The notes under the pieces are model-generated. The model saw only the letters and a program-made list of their open reading frames with translations. It was not told the DNA's origin and searched no databases. The translations under genes were made by a program, and so were the position numbers. A DNA stretch of 64,000 bases, from NCBI GenBank assembly GCA_033964015.1, contig JAWWUD010000114.1:248001-312000 (forward strand), read 5' to 3'. Positions within the stretch are counted from its first letter, which is position 1. Each line of letters opens with the position of its first letter. Positions 10,995-21,507 of the stretch are shown piece after piece. This DNA comes from Scolanthus callimorphus (lineage: Eukaryota; Cnidaria; Anthozoa; Actiniaria; Edwardsiidae).

Positions 10995-11822
10995 AGGGGT
11001 AGCGATGGGTAAATCTGAGACTTGCCGAGACGCTGAGACCCCCATTTCAGAATCCGAGCCCGAGACTTTTGACAAATTTCAAAATCCGAGTCCAAGCCTT
11101 TTCGCTTCGTCTCCGGGAAAATTCAAGACGACTGCCATACATTTACTGTATTTCTCCCGGGAGAATTGCACGAAATTTCGCCACCATTTCAAGGCAGTCT
11201 CCAAATATTGTGAGTCCTGGAGTTGATGTCCCTGCATCTGACGGTATCATGCTTTGTTGCCACACTTGTCCTTCCGTTCCATCCCCTGCTTCTTTCAATG
11301 TTGGCTGGAAAATTAGGCCGCTTGTCCAGCTCAACTAGCAAGATTGAAAGGGCGAAGGCACAGGAAGGGGAAGCAAGTGCGCCAACGTTTTGCATTTGAT
11401 TGTAGCTTGAAGGGTACTGGTAGTCATCATAAAAAATATTGATTATCATACACGCGATGTGCTAACACAAATTATGATATGTACTCAATGGAGTACAGCA
11501 ACATACACTACTGGCAAAAAGAAACGAGACAGAATTTCGCCGAATTTCGGACATTGTTTAACGAAAATTCGGCGAAAATCGGTAGACCTTTTACTCTAAT
11601 AACAGCGAATTTTCGCTTGGCGGTATCATGCTTTGCTTACAAGTCAGTATGATAAAATAAAAAATCGAGACTCGAGACTGCGGTAGAAAAAACTCCGAGA
11701 CGGCCAAAATTGCGAGAAAAACGAGACTCCGAGATTTGCGAAAAAAAAAAACGCTGAGATTCCGACATTTTGCAATATTTTAGCAAGACTTTCAAAATTT
11801 TAAGGTACCCATCGCTACCCCT
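10995..11822. mobile_element. Non-autonomous DNA element, TIR AGGGGTAGCGATGGGTA, 6-bp duplication AGTAAT
   Basis: AGGGGTAGCGATGGGTA at 10995 is matched exactly inverted at the right end (to 11822), and AGTAAT flanks both sides (10989-10994 and 11823-11828). The interior is non-coding, with many GAGACTC/CGAGA words. A separate retroposed segment (11257-11620) lies inside it. The superfamily is not certain. Confidence 0.75.
11257..11620 (+). mobile_element. 364-bp insertion flanked by a 15-bp target duplication
   Basis: CGGTATCATGCTTTG occurs exactly at 11242-11256 and 11621-11635, directly bracketing this segment. A 15-bp duplication is the size produced by LINE-type target-primed insertion. 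The first 250 bases are copy 2 of the repeat at 9773. The remainder carries repeated TTCGCCGAATTTCG-like words. Confidence 0.75.
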
Positions 11823-11828
11823 AGTAAT

Positions 11829-12794
11829 ACCCAACTTAAACAAGTACAAGCCCTCATTTCAAGTAATGTCTAAACTTGAAATGAGTTCAAACCCCTTAGG
11901 GGGATGGGGCTGTCACTGCAGAGATACAATGTATTTGAATTTGTCTTTGTTTTAATGACTGGATCGTGACTGACCACTACTTCTAGGTTGATAAAAACTA
12001 ATAAAGTCAACATTTCAACACAGTGTAATCCATGAGCTAAAAAGGATATGTGCTTCTCTTGCATTTTTAGAATTGTAATGAGGACCATTCATATGATATT
12101 GCCCAAAAAAATACTTCCTTTAAGGTGGCTCCCGAGTATTTATTTCAGAAATAGACTTCTATCGTATGTTTGACCCTGAAAAAATCTTCCGATTTCCATA
12201 ATTGTTCTCACAGAGCTTAAGCAACCTCTGCACTACTAAATGGTGTTGCTCATTTGATATATTAAGCTCGTCTGTTTGGGATATTTTAAATTTTCCAAAG
12301 GAGGTGTTTTTAGATTAATTGTTATAACTTGAAAATTCGACCATGAATGATCTTATTACCAGCTAAAATCGCATCCATAGTAACAAAGGTTTCCTCAGAG
12401 AAATGCCCAGGTCAGCTTTTCCCATGCGATTAAGTTGTAAACGATGTAATAATTTTACCTCTAAAAATGTCTTATTCCGCTTCTGTTAAATGTGCCGAGC
12501 GCGGACATCAGAGAAGTAGGGGAGCTCTTCAGGATTATATCGGCTAATGTTCACTTTTAATTATATAAAAGAGAAAATAGAATCGAGTATCTACAGAAAG
12601 CGATATTTAATAAACGAATGAGAGCAGCTTCTTGTCCAGAATGTGCTGTTGCTATAATATTCAATTCGAGCTCGAAATAACTAAATTGCTGGAATTGTTC
12701 GTAAGTTTCTTTCGTGAGAGGTAGAGTACAACTAACTGAGAAGACTTACCAAGTTTGGACTCGTCTTTCCAATACTATGTTGAGAAACATTATC
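11829..12794. other. No gene recognised
   Basis: Non-coding AT-rich sequence. Nothing beyond short chance ORFs. Confidence 0.4.
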
Positions 12795-12855
12795 CAAAAG
12801 GAGTCAGTGTTTCGTTGCTCCAACACAAACGCCAACGAAACACTGACTCCTTTTG
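12795..12855. repeat. Perfect 23-bp hairpin with 15-nt loop
   Basis: CAAAAGGAGTCAGTGTTTCG(TTG) at 12795-12817 is the exact reverse complement of 12833-12855, with loop 12818-12832. It could be a tiny foldback relic or a small-RNA-generating hairpin. Sequence alone does not decide. Confidence 0.6.
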
Positions 12856-12996
12856 TCTTCATCTGGTGCCTTTTTGATAAAGAGTATATATTTTTGAAAT
12901 TGATTACTTTACCTAAGCTCTTAAATGAACCATGTTGTCTTCAAACCTCATTGCCCAGAGGTTGACAAGAGGACCCAAGGTCAATATAAATCGTGG

Positions 12997-13200
12997 AAAG
13001 TGGTTGGGTCACGGTCGCACGGTCTGGGTCAAGAAATCCAATCGACTGCCACTATTGTGAATTTAGCCAATCAGAGTCGCAAACCAGATCGACCGTTTTC
13101 GCGCCATTGCTCCAGGTTTGCTCTGATTGGCTAAATTCACAATAGTGGCAGTCGATTGGATTTCTCGACCCAGACCGTGCGACCGTGACCCAACCACTTT
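12997..13200. repeat. Near-perfect 80-bp inverted repeat with 44-bp spacer
   Basis: Bases 12997-13076 (AAAGTGGTTGGGTCACGGTC...) return inverted at 13121-13200 with only one or two mismatches. Such near-identity implies a recent foldback element or inverted duplication. Transcripts would form a long double-stranded stem. The left flank (to 12856) and 13201-13540 carry no recognisable gene. Confidence 0.8.
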
Positions 13201-13545
13201 TCTAACATCGCCTTCAAATCGAATGGTTTGGACTTTTAAGACCTCGCACTTCTCTCAGGTAAGTTGCACATTCAAATGACTGCTAAAACATAGTGCTGTG
13301 GTTCATCCTCGTTGTCTGGGTTGTTTTGTTTGATGACTAAGCTCGATTTTTAGCGAAAAAAATCGAGCTAGAAAAAGGTGTTTTGAATGCTCTTTTCGTA
13401 CCTTGTCAATCTATTATAATATACGGTAGGGGTATTAAGATAAAGGCACAAAAAACACCCAAAATGCAATAAAATCGCTCCGGGAGCACTTTATTTGACA
13501 ACTACCGTACAACATTCCAAGGAGATGTCACATGATTTTATTTCA

Positions 13546-14320
13546 TTATTTACATTTACGTATAATTTTTACAGCGACAACGTTGCATGTTTCTTTCACA
13601 GTACCCCACATGACTAGGGCTTGGATCGCCTGTGGTCTTTCCTGAGATGAACTTCTAAGATTACATGTACGTGTGATGTATTCCATAACTGTACTCATAG
13701 GACAGACACTAGGCTTATTTGGTACAGACTGAACATTAACCGTAACTGACGATTTGCCAGGTTTCGATGTCTTCAAACGATCTGTGATAATAAAGTGAAT
13801 TGACTTTTCACACTGAGTCATATTACTTATGTTAAGGGACCAAAGGGTTTGGGCCCTTCCAGCTGAGTACAAGGCACATAATGAAACTGTCTTTAATGTA
13901 AGTTGCTTCAAGCTAAGACTATTTAAAGGAAATAAAGTTCCAAGGTACTGTGTCAAAACAGATACGTCCCGAGTTGACGAATAACGTGGTAGTGGAGGTC
14001 TTGAGTTATATACCCCCTTTAAAAGTCTACAACTAATGGATCAGAACCAACTGCTATGCCATCGCGTGGGCAAAGAGTCGATGATAAGGCTGATCTGTAA
14101 GTATTCAAAGTACTATAGCTTAAGCCTTCTCCAAAGCAATCGGCTAGGAAGATCAAAACTTGCGAAACAGGTGCTTGAATGGGACCGAGGTTCCTTTCAC
14201 TACACCAGCTTGTCCACTTTTTCCAGACTGCTCTGTACTGTTTTTCTGTACCGGAAGTCCAGCTTGCACAGATGAGATTGGCAGCTTGTGTAGAAATTCC
14301 TCTGTCCGAGAGGGATCTCC
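13546..14320 (-). pseudogene. DIRS tyrosine recombinase (truncated)
   Basis: The N-terminal, SAM-like core-binding domain is clear (ASWTSGTEKQYRAVWKKWTS, then VLIFLADCFGEGLSYSTLN and YRSALSSTL). A catalytic-domain start follows, with KRGIYNSRPPLPRYSSTRDV and an arginine in AGRAQTL that fits the first catalytic Arg. The rest reads as degenerate sequence and the H-x-x-R and tyrosine box expected near the C-terminus are absent. An inactive remnant of the recombinase that would integrate the circular DIRS cDNA. Confidence 0.8.
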
Positions 14321-15077
14321 GGACACAGTCCAGGCGGCCAGCCTCATTTTGAATCTCAGGGGATGGAGTTCTTGATTGTATGGGCGAACAAGCAGATCCT
14401 CCCACTGTGGTAACAGAATTGGCAGTTGCACTAGAGACTGAAGAAGTAGTGGATACCAGGCCTGTATGGGCCAAACAGGAGCTATTAGTACAGCCAGAGC
14501 TTTTTCCCTTCGCTTCTTGGTTAGAATCCGAGGGATTAGGCTGATAGGTGGGAAGATATAACAACCCATATTAGACCAAGACAGGGAAAAAGCATCAACT
14601 GCATATGCTCCTGGGTCTGGGTGCCAAGAAACATATTTCTCAACCTTGAAATTCAATCTTGATGCAAATAAGTCTATTTCTGGTTTCCAGATATTAGACT
14701 GGAGTTCTCTGAAAATGACTGGATGTAGAGACCATTCAAGGTCCTCAGAAAAGTGTCTTGATGCTGTATCAGCATCAACATTTGTGACCCCAAGAACATA
14801 TTGGGCTGACAACCAAATTTCTCTTGACATACACCACTGCCAAATTTCTTTGGCAAGTGTATTTAGGGGTTCGGATTTTATACCTCCCATGTTGTTAATA
14901 TATGAGACTGCAGTGGTATGTCCAATTTGAGTCTGACATGAATGTTGCTCTGAATAACAAAGGACTGAAGAGCAAGGAAAGCAGCCAACAATTCTACGAA
15001 ATTGATATGGTTTCTGCCTCCAATAAAGACCAACGGCCCCCTGTGCTCTGTTCATTACAGAAGGCACCCCGGCCAAT
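14320..15077 (-). pseudogene. DIRS RNase H and linker region (3' half)
   Basis: Begins at the insertion edge with GRGAFCNEQSTGGRW, then, after a frameshift, INFVELLAAFLALQSF. After another shift it reads TAVSYINNMGGIKSEPLN, WQWCMSREIWLSAQYV and PEIDLFASRLNFKVEKYVSW. These are typical DIRS RNase H and post-RNase H motifs. At least two frameshifts make it non-functional. The matching upstream part of RNase H lies at 20226-20300. Confidence 0.85.
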
Positions 15078-15327
15078 GGGCCCCTTTCCAGATAACGGGG
15101 GTCCTGTGGAAATAAGCATGAAAGCGAGGCTCTGGCCGGCCTTGTTTACAAGTTAAAAATATTTTCGCGCGCTAAAAAACAGCTTCAGAATCTCTTCCCA
15201 TGAAGTCATTCAAACAAAAGGAAATTGCGTTTATCCCTGTGGATTTTGCAAAGTTACAATTTCAGTTAATTGGCTAAAACAAGTTTCATTTAAGTTTTAT
15301 TAGAAACGCAGTAAGTGCCAACTCGAG

Positions 15328-17475
15328 ATGATGGCGGGAATTCGTGGATGGAAGGTAATGGATCTAAGAAAATGGCTGGCTGACCACGGACAAAAAGTTT
15401 CTGGGGTTAAGGAGGATCTTATAGAAAGGGTTGAAAATTGTAAAAAAGACAAAGTCGAGAGTAAGGAGGAGAGGAAAAAAAGCGTGAACACGAGGAACGA
15501 GAACAGAGATTGAAGCAGAAACTTCGAACACCGCGACAACAGCTTCCGAACCCCAAAACGCTCACAAACTGGGATAGAAACTTGGAGAATTTGCCAAACG
15601 TAATAATGAAAGACTTGATAAATTATCTAGTACTGGGGGACTGTGAACATTTTTCTCAGGAACAAATGAATTGCCATCGGCAGCTGAAAGCTTACACATT
15701 TTTCAAGGACGGCCATGTCCAAGATATTGAGATCGAGAATGTCACAGATGAATGCGAATATCAATTTGTGAGAGCTAAGGTCATTCCTTCAATGAGAACC
15801 GACGTGGTATACACAACCTGGGCTGTACTTGCAAAAGCTACGGGATTTATTCATTCAGCTGATTGCAACTGTAGTGCTGGGTAAGTTTATTTCAAGACAA
15901 CAACATACGCATTGCACAACAATTTTTTTCCCACTGATTCACTTCACACTTTCATTGTGCGGTTGTGAAAATTTGTCCATGTTTTTCTACTGACCAGAAT
16001 TAGAGAGGCACAACTGTTTTTTTTAAGGGTATGCTCAAGAACAGAACTTTGAAGAAAATATCTTATTGTCTGACTGCTCCTGAATGTATGTAATAACGAG
16101 GCTAATAACGCATATTATAAAGGTAATGTTTCGGAGTACATGGAGTAGATAAGTAACTTAAGTTTGTTGCCTCATGTTCCTCTGGACTGCTGACAAATTT
16201 TTGCGGTTATTTTTTTTAAGTTGCGCATACTAAGCATTGATCATTCACATTTTAGACTTGGCGAAGCATGCAACGACATCGCCGCATTATTATTTGCTGT
16301 GGAAGACTTCTGCAGAACCCAGAAAAACGCAGTTTCCTGCACTTCCCTCCCATGCAAATGGAACCAGCCAAGAAAGAGAAAGTTAAGCCCGCGGCGAATT
16401 GATCAGATTACCCCTGTTAAACATGTGCATGGAAAGGAGAAAAAAAGAATGGCACTTCCAGATGACGTGGCTTACAAGCCAAGTGCACCTGTTGATGCAT
16501 CGTTCCTGGGTTCTTTTCTTAATTCACTTACTCAGGTCAATCCAAATGCTGCAATACTTACGGTGTATAATCCAGCAGAGCCAATGCTGCAGTCAGAACA
16601 TGATATTTCTGGTGAACTAAATGTTAGCAACTTTCAGGAAGTAGAGACAGAAACAGACAATGATAATATTGTCAGGTCATACAATCCATCTCCATTGCAT
16701 TCTGGCATACATACTGGTATTACGCCCATGGGAAGCAACAGAAGTGACAAAATCAAAATCTACTTTGATTCCATAAAAATTGATCAGGGTGAAGCGGATC
16801 TTATTGAAGAATGCTCGAGGGGGCAAAACAAGAACCCTAAATGGAAAATTGCTAGGATTGGGAGACCGACTGCCTCTATGATGGGTGCTGTCTACAAAAA
16901 GAGAGAAACCACTGCCCCAGACAAACTAGTTTCACAAATCCTACAGGATGAGCCTGAAACCTGTTTAGATGGTGTGCCTGCAATAAGGTGGGGCAGAGAA
17001 CATGAGCAAGAAGCAAGGCAAAGATACATAACATTTATGAAAGTCAATGGCCACAGAAATATAACTGTGTTTGAGAGAGGGCTTGTAGTTAATGTTAATT
17101 ATCCATATCTGGGGGCAAGCCCAGATGGCTATGTGTATTGCCCCTCCTGCAAAGAATATCAAGGACTACTCGAGATCAAATGTCCATATAAATGGAGGGA
17201 CAAAACCATCAATGATGCACTCAAAGACAGTGATTTTTATTGCTACAGGATGACAAGGTGAAATAAGGCTAAAACAGAACTCAAACTACTTTATCCAAGT
17301 ACAGGGACAAATGGCTGTATGCAGGAGAAAGTGGTGTGATTTCATTGTGTGGACAAATCAAGATTTATATGTACAGAGGATTACATTTAATGAAAAGCTT
17401 TGGGAAGAAAAAATACTGCCAAAACTGAAAAAGTTTTACATGGAAGCAGTAGTACCAAGAGTTATTGGGATCTAG
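15328..17475 (+). pseudogene. IS4EU second protein: SAP, SWIM finger and YqaJ exonuclease domain
   Basis: Exon 1 (15328-15887) encodes a SAP-like motif (DLRKWLADHGQKVSGVKEDL), then, after a frameshift near 15508, a region ending in CNCSAG at a GTAAGT donor. The intron ends at TTTTAG near 16255 and exon 2 resumes in phase (LGEACNDIAALLFAVEDFC), completing a SWIM-type zinc finger. The usual C-x-H ligand reads C-N-D here. The YqaJ/lambda-exonuclease-like fold follows, with GRPTASMMGAV, WGREHEQEARQRY, GASPDGY and the catalytic LLEIKCPYKW (Glu-x-Lys). A second frameshift near 17250 precedes QVQGQMAVCRRKWCDF and the stop at 17473. An AATAAA signal lies at 17597. It is probably an accessory nuclease of the transposon, dead in this copy. 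Confidence 0.85.
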
Positions 17476-18514
17476 ACCTTTCTATCCCCCTCCTATATAA
17501 GTTTGACTCTACAGCAAATTCTGAAAAGAAGCCTCTTGATATATGATTTTCTGTTTAGACTATGTTTAACAGTAACACTCAGGAATTATGTTCCATAATA
17601 AAGATATCATGCTAAAGCGTTCTGAATGTTTTATTTCCACAAAGTAGATTCAATTGTGTTTACAAAGTAAAAAAATTCAGATAATTATATATAAATAGTT
17701 TTTTTGTATGTTTCATACATTAATGTACAATGCAAGTACAATTGGCACAGCCATGCTGTAAATATGAATTATAAATAATATCAGAATTGGAAATATTACA
17801 ATTATTTTCATTAAATATTGTGCAAATTCATTTTAAATGAATGTACAGGTATGTTTTCTATTTGCATTAGGGTATTTTTATTTACAATTTCATGAAGATT
17901 TTAATCCTCACCAATTTAGACTTTTCTTTTTCTTTTACAGAACAAGCTGTCTTAAGATTCTTTGGATTTTTCTGAGAGTTAAAGGGGCACTCGCACACTT
18001 GCCTGGCAAGCAAATAATTTAAATCTCAATCCAATTCCATCCTCTTGGTAATAGATAAAAATACTATAGATTTGTATTGATTTAACAGTTAAAAGGTCAT
18101 TTAACAAACCTGGACTGTTATTTTGATTATTCCCAGTAAACTTAAATGTATTTTTGGTGGTTGTACAAAAATTAAGCGTGTGAGTGCCCCTTTAAACCAG
18201 AAAGCTTTAGTTCTTCCCGTAATGGATGAATTATACTTTTTATTACATTCCATCTGTTTATATTACAGGTGATCAAATAAATAATAAATATTGTGTTCAC
18301 TACTTTGAGGCATAATGCATGTGAAGATACATGGTTCAAGATACATGGTTTCATGCGCAATGTAAAATCGAAACAGGTGTAATTTAAGGAGAACATCACA
18401 TTACCAATTTGAGATATAAGTTATTTTCACCTTTTTTCTACTGCGCTCACCATTACCCAAATATTCATATATCTGTATGCCATGCAATATTCCAAGTTTT
18501 TGCAAATTACCTTG
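17476..18514. other. IS4EU internal non-coding spacer
   Basis: AT-rich sequence between the two convergent genes. It contains the AATAAA at 17597-17602 and a possible inverted pair (AAAGGGGCACTCGCACACTTG at 17980 and its inverse GTGTGAGTGCCCCTTT at about 18178-18193), which suggests a small foldback insertion of about 215 bp. Confidence 0.5.
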
Positions 18515-19972
18515 CTAATGGTGGCTCCAAGTGGTCAATGCAGCACAAATCAGTACAATGTTATTTGCATGATGCCACTCTGAGGAAGGTATTACACCTT
18601 GCAAAATTCTAAAGTTTTTTATCTGTTCCATTTTTCTCTCCACGTGTATACGAACCGAGGCAATGCGTCTTGTTTCTTCCACTTGTTTTCTTGTCATTTG
18701 TTTCTTTGATGAAACTCTTTTAGGAGGAATATTTAAAGTACACCCATAATTCTTTAAGAGTTCTGCAATGTCAAAGCCTTTATCAGCCATAATACTATCT
18801 CCTGGTTCCAAAAGAGCAAGAAGTCCAGAATTTTTAACAATATGATTATCGGAAACATGACCACCCAAAGTTTTGACAAAAAGAGACTGAACCAGTAGGG
18901 GTTATACCTACAAGCAACTTGAAAGTGTTGTGTGACTTGTAACTGGAAAATGTAAGGGCCTGGTTAACAAGTGATGAGGTCTTTGTATTAAAAATTCTGT
19001 GCAGTCCAAAATAATTCGGGTACCTGGAAACTTACGAAATGAGGAAGGAGGAAGGAAGGTTCAAATTAATCTCTTCTTTGCTTGGCCAATAAATCAAGTG
19101 TTGTAAGTAGCGTGCTAAAAATGCATACCAGGTAATCAGAACTCTTGACACAGTACTGGATGAAACATAAAATCTCTGAGCTAAATCTTCAACGAGTACT
19201 CCCAGTCTCAACCTCATGAAAACCATTAAGAACTCGTCCTCAACTCGCATTTTCCGCGATGGACCTGTAAGAACTTTTTTCAGGCATTGACTCCTTCCCT
19301 CTCCAGTAGTTCAGCTTCTGCGCGGCATCGCAAACTGTATTGAATATTAACATCAATGTTGCAAAATTGATGACCCCAGTGTAGAATTTCGTTTCTTTTA
19401 AGTCCTCGATTGTGATATCCGGTAATTTTGCATCCGTTCCCATATCCCTGGTTTCGATAACTGTTTGTGTTGACTGGTCACGAGTAATTTTAGGATCAGA
19501 AGAATAAGAGGTTGTAGTTGTAGATGGAAGTGTTACAAACTTGTTGTAATCGCGAAAGTTTCAGTCCACGTTTGTTGCATTTGGGCATTCACTTAAACTG
19601 TGCTCCTCCAGTCTCCTCCGTTTGATTATCGGTCCTTCAATATCTTTTAGGAAAGCTTTTCTTTCTTCGTTAGATGCGAAGTCAACGCTAATGTCGGAAG
19701 CGGGCACCACAGTTTAGGGCCAGATAGTGAAGCAAAATGAAGGCTGCATATCCGGAGGCTTTTCACTTGGGATTTTCTTTTAAACTGTTTTTAAGGGCAA
19801 AAAGCCATCTGCTACTTCCTTGCCTGTCCGTTGGTATACGATGAAAAGACAGTTTTCTTCCGTTAATCTTGGTAAGATCAGAGGACTTACAAGTTTTCAC
19901 AGCACAATAGACTTTCTTCTTTCTCCGGCCAGTCGCCATGTTGTACTTCATCGTCCCGATCCATCCACGCAC
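18515..19972 (-). pseudogene. IS4EU transposase: THAP finger, HTH and DDE_Tnp_4-type domain
   Basis: The N-terminus (19972-19763) is THAP-like: YCAVKTCKSS, then KLSFHRIP and RWLFALK. The later THAP ligands are degenerate. After a linker comes a helix-turn-helix region (EDEFLMVFMRLRLGVLVEDL, AQRFYVSSSTVSRVLITW). The catalytic domain shows ILDCTEF (first Asp), KSHNTFKLLVGITPTGSVSF, GGHVSDNHIVKNSG, IMADKGFDI (second Asp) and HVERKMEQIKNFRILQG (Glu). Frame changes near 18880 and 19700 break the chain. Convergent with the YqaJ gene. Confidence 0.82.
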
Positions 19973-20225
19973 TCTCCTTAATAAGCCATTTTCTCTATCA
20001 CTGAGCTTATTATGGTTGAGAAAATCGCCAAATAATTGATTTTGTTTTTCTGCTATTCACATCTTGAAGCGCTAACTAATCGAAACACATATTTAATTTG
20101 TCTTTTCTGGCTCGGGGCTCAGCGACAGCGAGCAAGCTTTTCACTTGTAAACAAGGCCAGCCGGCTAGAGCCTCGTTTCCATACATAAATTCCACAGGAC
20201 CCCCATTATCTGGAAAGAAGCCCAT

Positions 20226-21507
20226 TAGACTTGCATCTGAGTTAATGAAAACATCTACCTCTGGTTCAAGAAAATCTTTCCCATTAAAATAAGCAATATT
20301 TTCTATCACCCAAAGCAAGTCAGATCGGGAGTCACTATCGATGCATGAATATTCATCATAATCTCTCCCAGAAAGAAGAGCTTGAGACTTGCAAATCTCA
20401 ATTGAGCGATAGTGCAGCTTTAAATACCTTACTGCCGGCATTGCTGACACAATAAGTCCAGCAACATGGGCAATTTCACGGATGGTTGGATTATTATTAT
20501 CAAGCAAATTCTTGCAAGACTGAATATTCTGCTTATTTTGGAGTCAGGAAGAAAGAGTTTCATTGCCATAGAGTCAATCTCAAACCATAAATATGTAATT
20601 CTTGTGGTAGAGACAGCATGAGATTTCTTTATGTTAATCAGAAAACCCAGAGATTCTAAGGAATTTCTGATCATGCTAATTATCAGCCTCTTTGACAGAG
20701 CTAGCAATAATCAAAATGTCATCAATGTAGACAGTTATTCTAATACCATTAGAACGCCATTTGGCAGCAAATGGTTTTAGAATCTTCGTAAAGACTCTAG
20801 GAGCTAAAGAATACCCAAAAGGGAGGCACGAGAACTCAAATCTTTGGCCTTCCCACATAAAACGCAGTAATTTTCTATCTTTGGGGTGGATGGGAACACT
20901 GAAGTAAGCATCCTTCAAGTCCATAGAAACCATAGTAATCCCCTGCACAAACATTATTTATGGCTGAATTAATGTTCTCCATTTTGTAATGAATCTTTTC
21001 CACAAAAAGATTCAATGGCTTAAGGTTAATAACAGGCCTAAGATCACCAGTTTTCTTTGGAACTAGAAAAAGAGTAGAAATGAACTCTCCTTGGGTGTAT
21101 TCGACAGGCTCAATAGCACCCTTATCTATAAGAGTCTGAATTTCAGACTTAACAACTTCTGATTGCGATTCAGAGAAAGTTATAGGTTTAGGGATGAAGT
21201 GCTGGTAGGGTTGAGAGGTCAGTTCTAGCCTGTACCCCAAAACAGCTTGTAAGATCCAAGGATCAGTGGTGATCTTACGCCAATTTTCAATATGATTGGC
21301 TAAGTTTCCAGCACAGAATATTACCTCTTTCATGCTTTCTCCTTGTTTGTCTTGGATGCATAGCTGCTGCTGCTGGTGGAAGTTGTGTAGGTTCCCCGGC
21401 CGACGCCGGAGGAACCTCGGCAGTACCCTAAAAAAGAACCCCTCCTTCCACGTGTACTGAATGTAAATTTTCCATCTCCGCGTCCTGAACACTTGACCTT
21501 GAACCAC
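20226..21507 (-). pseudogene. DIRS reverse transcriptase and start of RNase H
   Basis: Shows the fingers/palm order of a retroelement RT: GAIEPVEYTQGEFISTLFLV, KKTGDLRPVINLKPLNLFV, MVSMDLKDAYFSVPIHP, FSCLPFGYSLAPRVFTKI and TVYIDDILIIAS (the YIDD catalytic box). Thumb and connection follow (ITYLWFEIDS), then VDVFINSDASLMG, the first RNase H strand, where the IS4EU element cuts in. Frameshifts near 20945, 20690 and 20480 disrupt it. Confidence 0.88.

Larger units (their letters stand above)
15078..20223. mobile_element. IS4EU/ISL2EU DNA transposon (5,146 bp)
   Basis: Terminal inverted repeats of about 75 bp start GGGCCCCTTTCCAGATAACG on the left and GGGCTTCTTTCCAGATAATG on the right (minus strand). 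The element carries two convergent genes: a plus-strand SAP/SWIM/YqaJ nuclease gene and a minus-strand THAP/DDE transposase. A transposase paired with a YqaJ-type exonuclease is the known hallmark of the IS4EU (ISL2EU) superfamily. The insertion lies inside the RNase H region of a DIRS element. Frameshifts in both genes show the copy is no longer autonomous. Confidence 0.85.
15076..20225. other. AT target-site duplication flanking the IS4EU element
   Basis: AT at 15076-15077 and AT at 20224-20225 directly flank the terminal repeats. Removing the element plus one AT restores the RNase H frame of the DIRS host, which fixes the insertion point to the base. Confidence 0.75.

Noticed and set aside
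15078..15155. DIRS coding sequence duplicated at 20140-20223
   Set aside because: The two stretches are in opposite orientation and interrupt the RNase H frame. They are the terminal inverted repeats of the IS4EU element.
15300..15539. Minus-strand leucine/phenylalanine/serine-rich ORF
   Set aside because: It is the antisense shadow of the SAP-domain exon.
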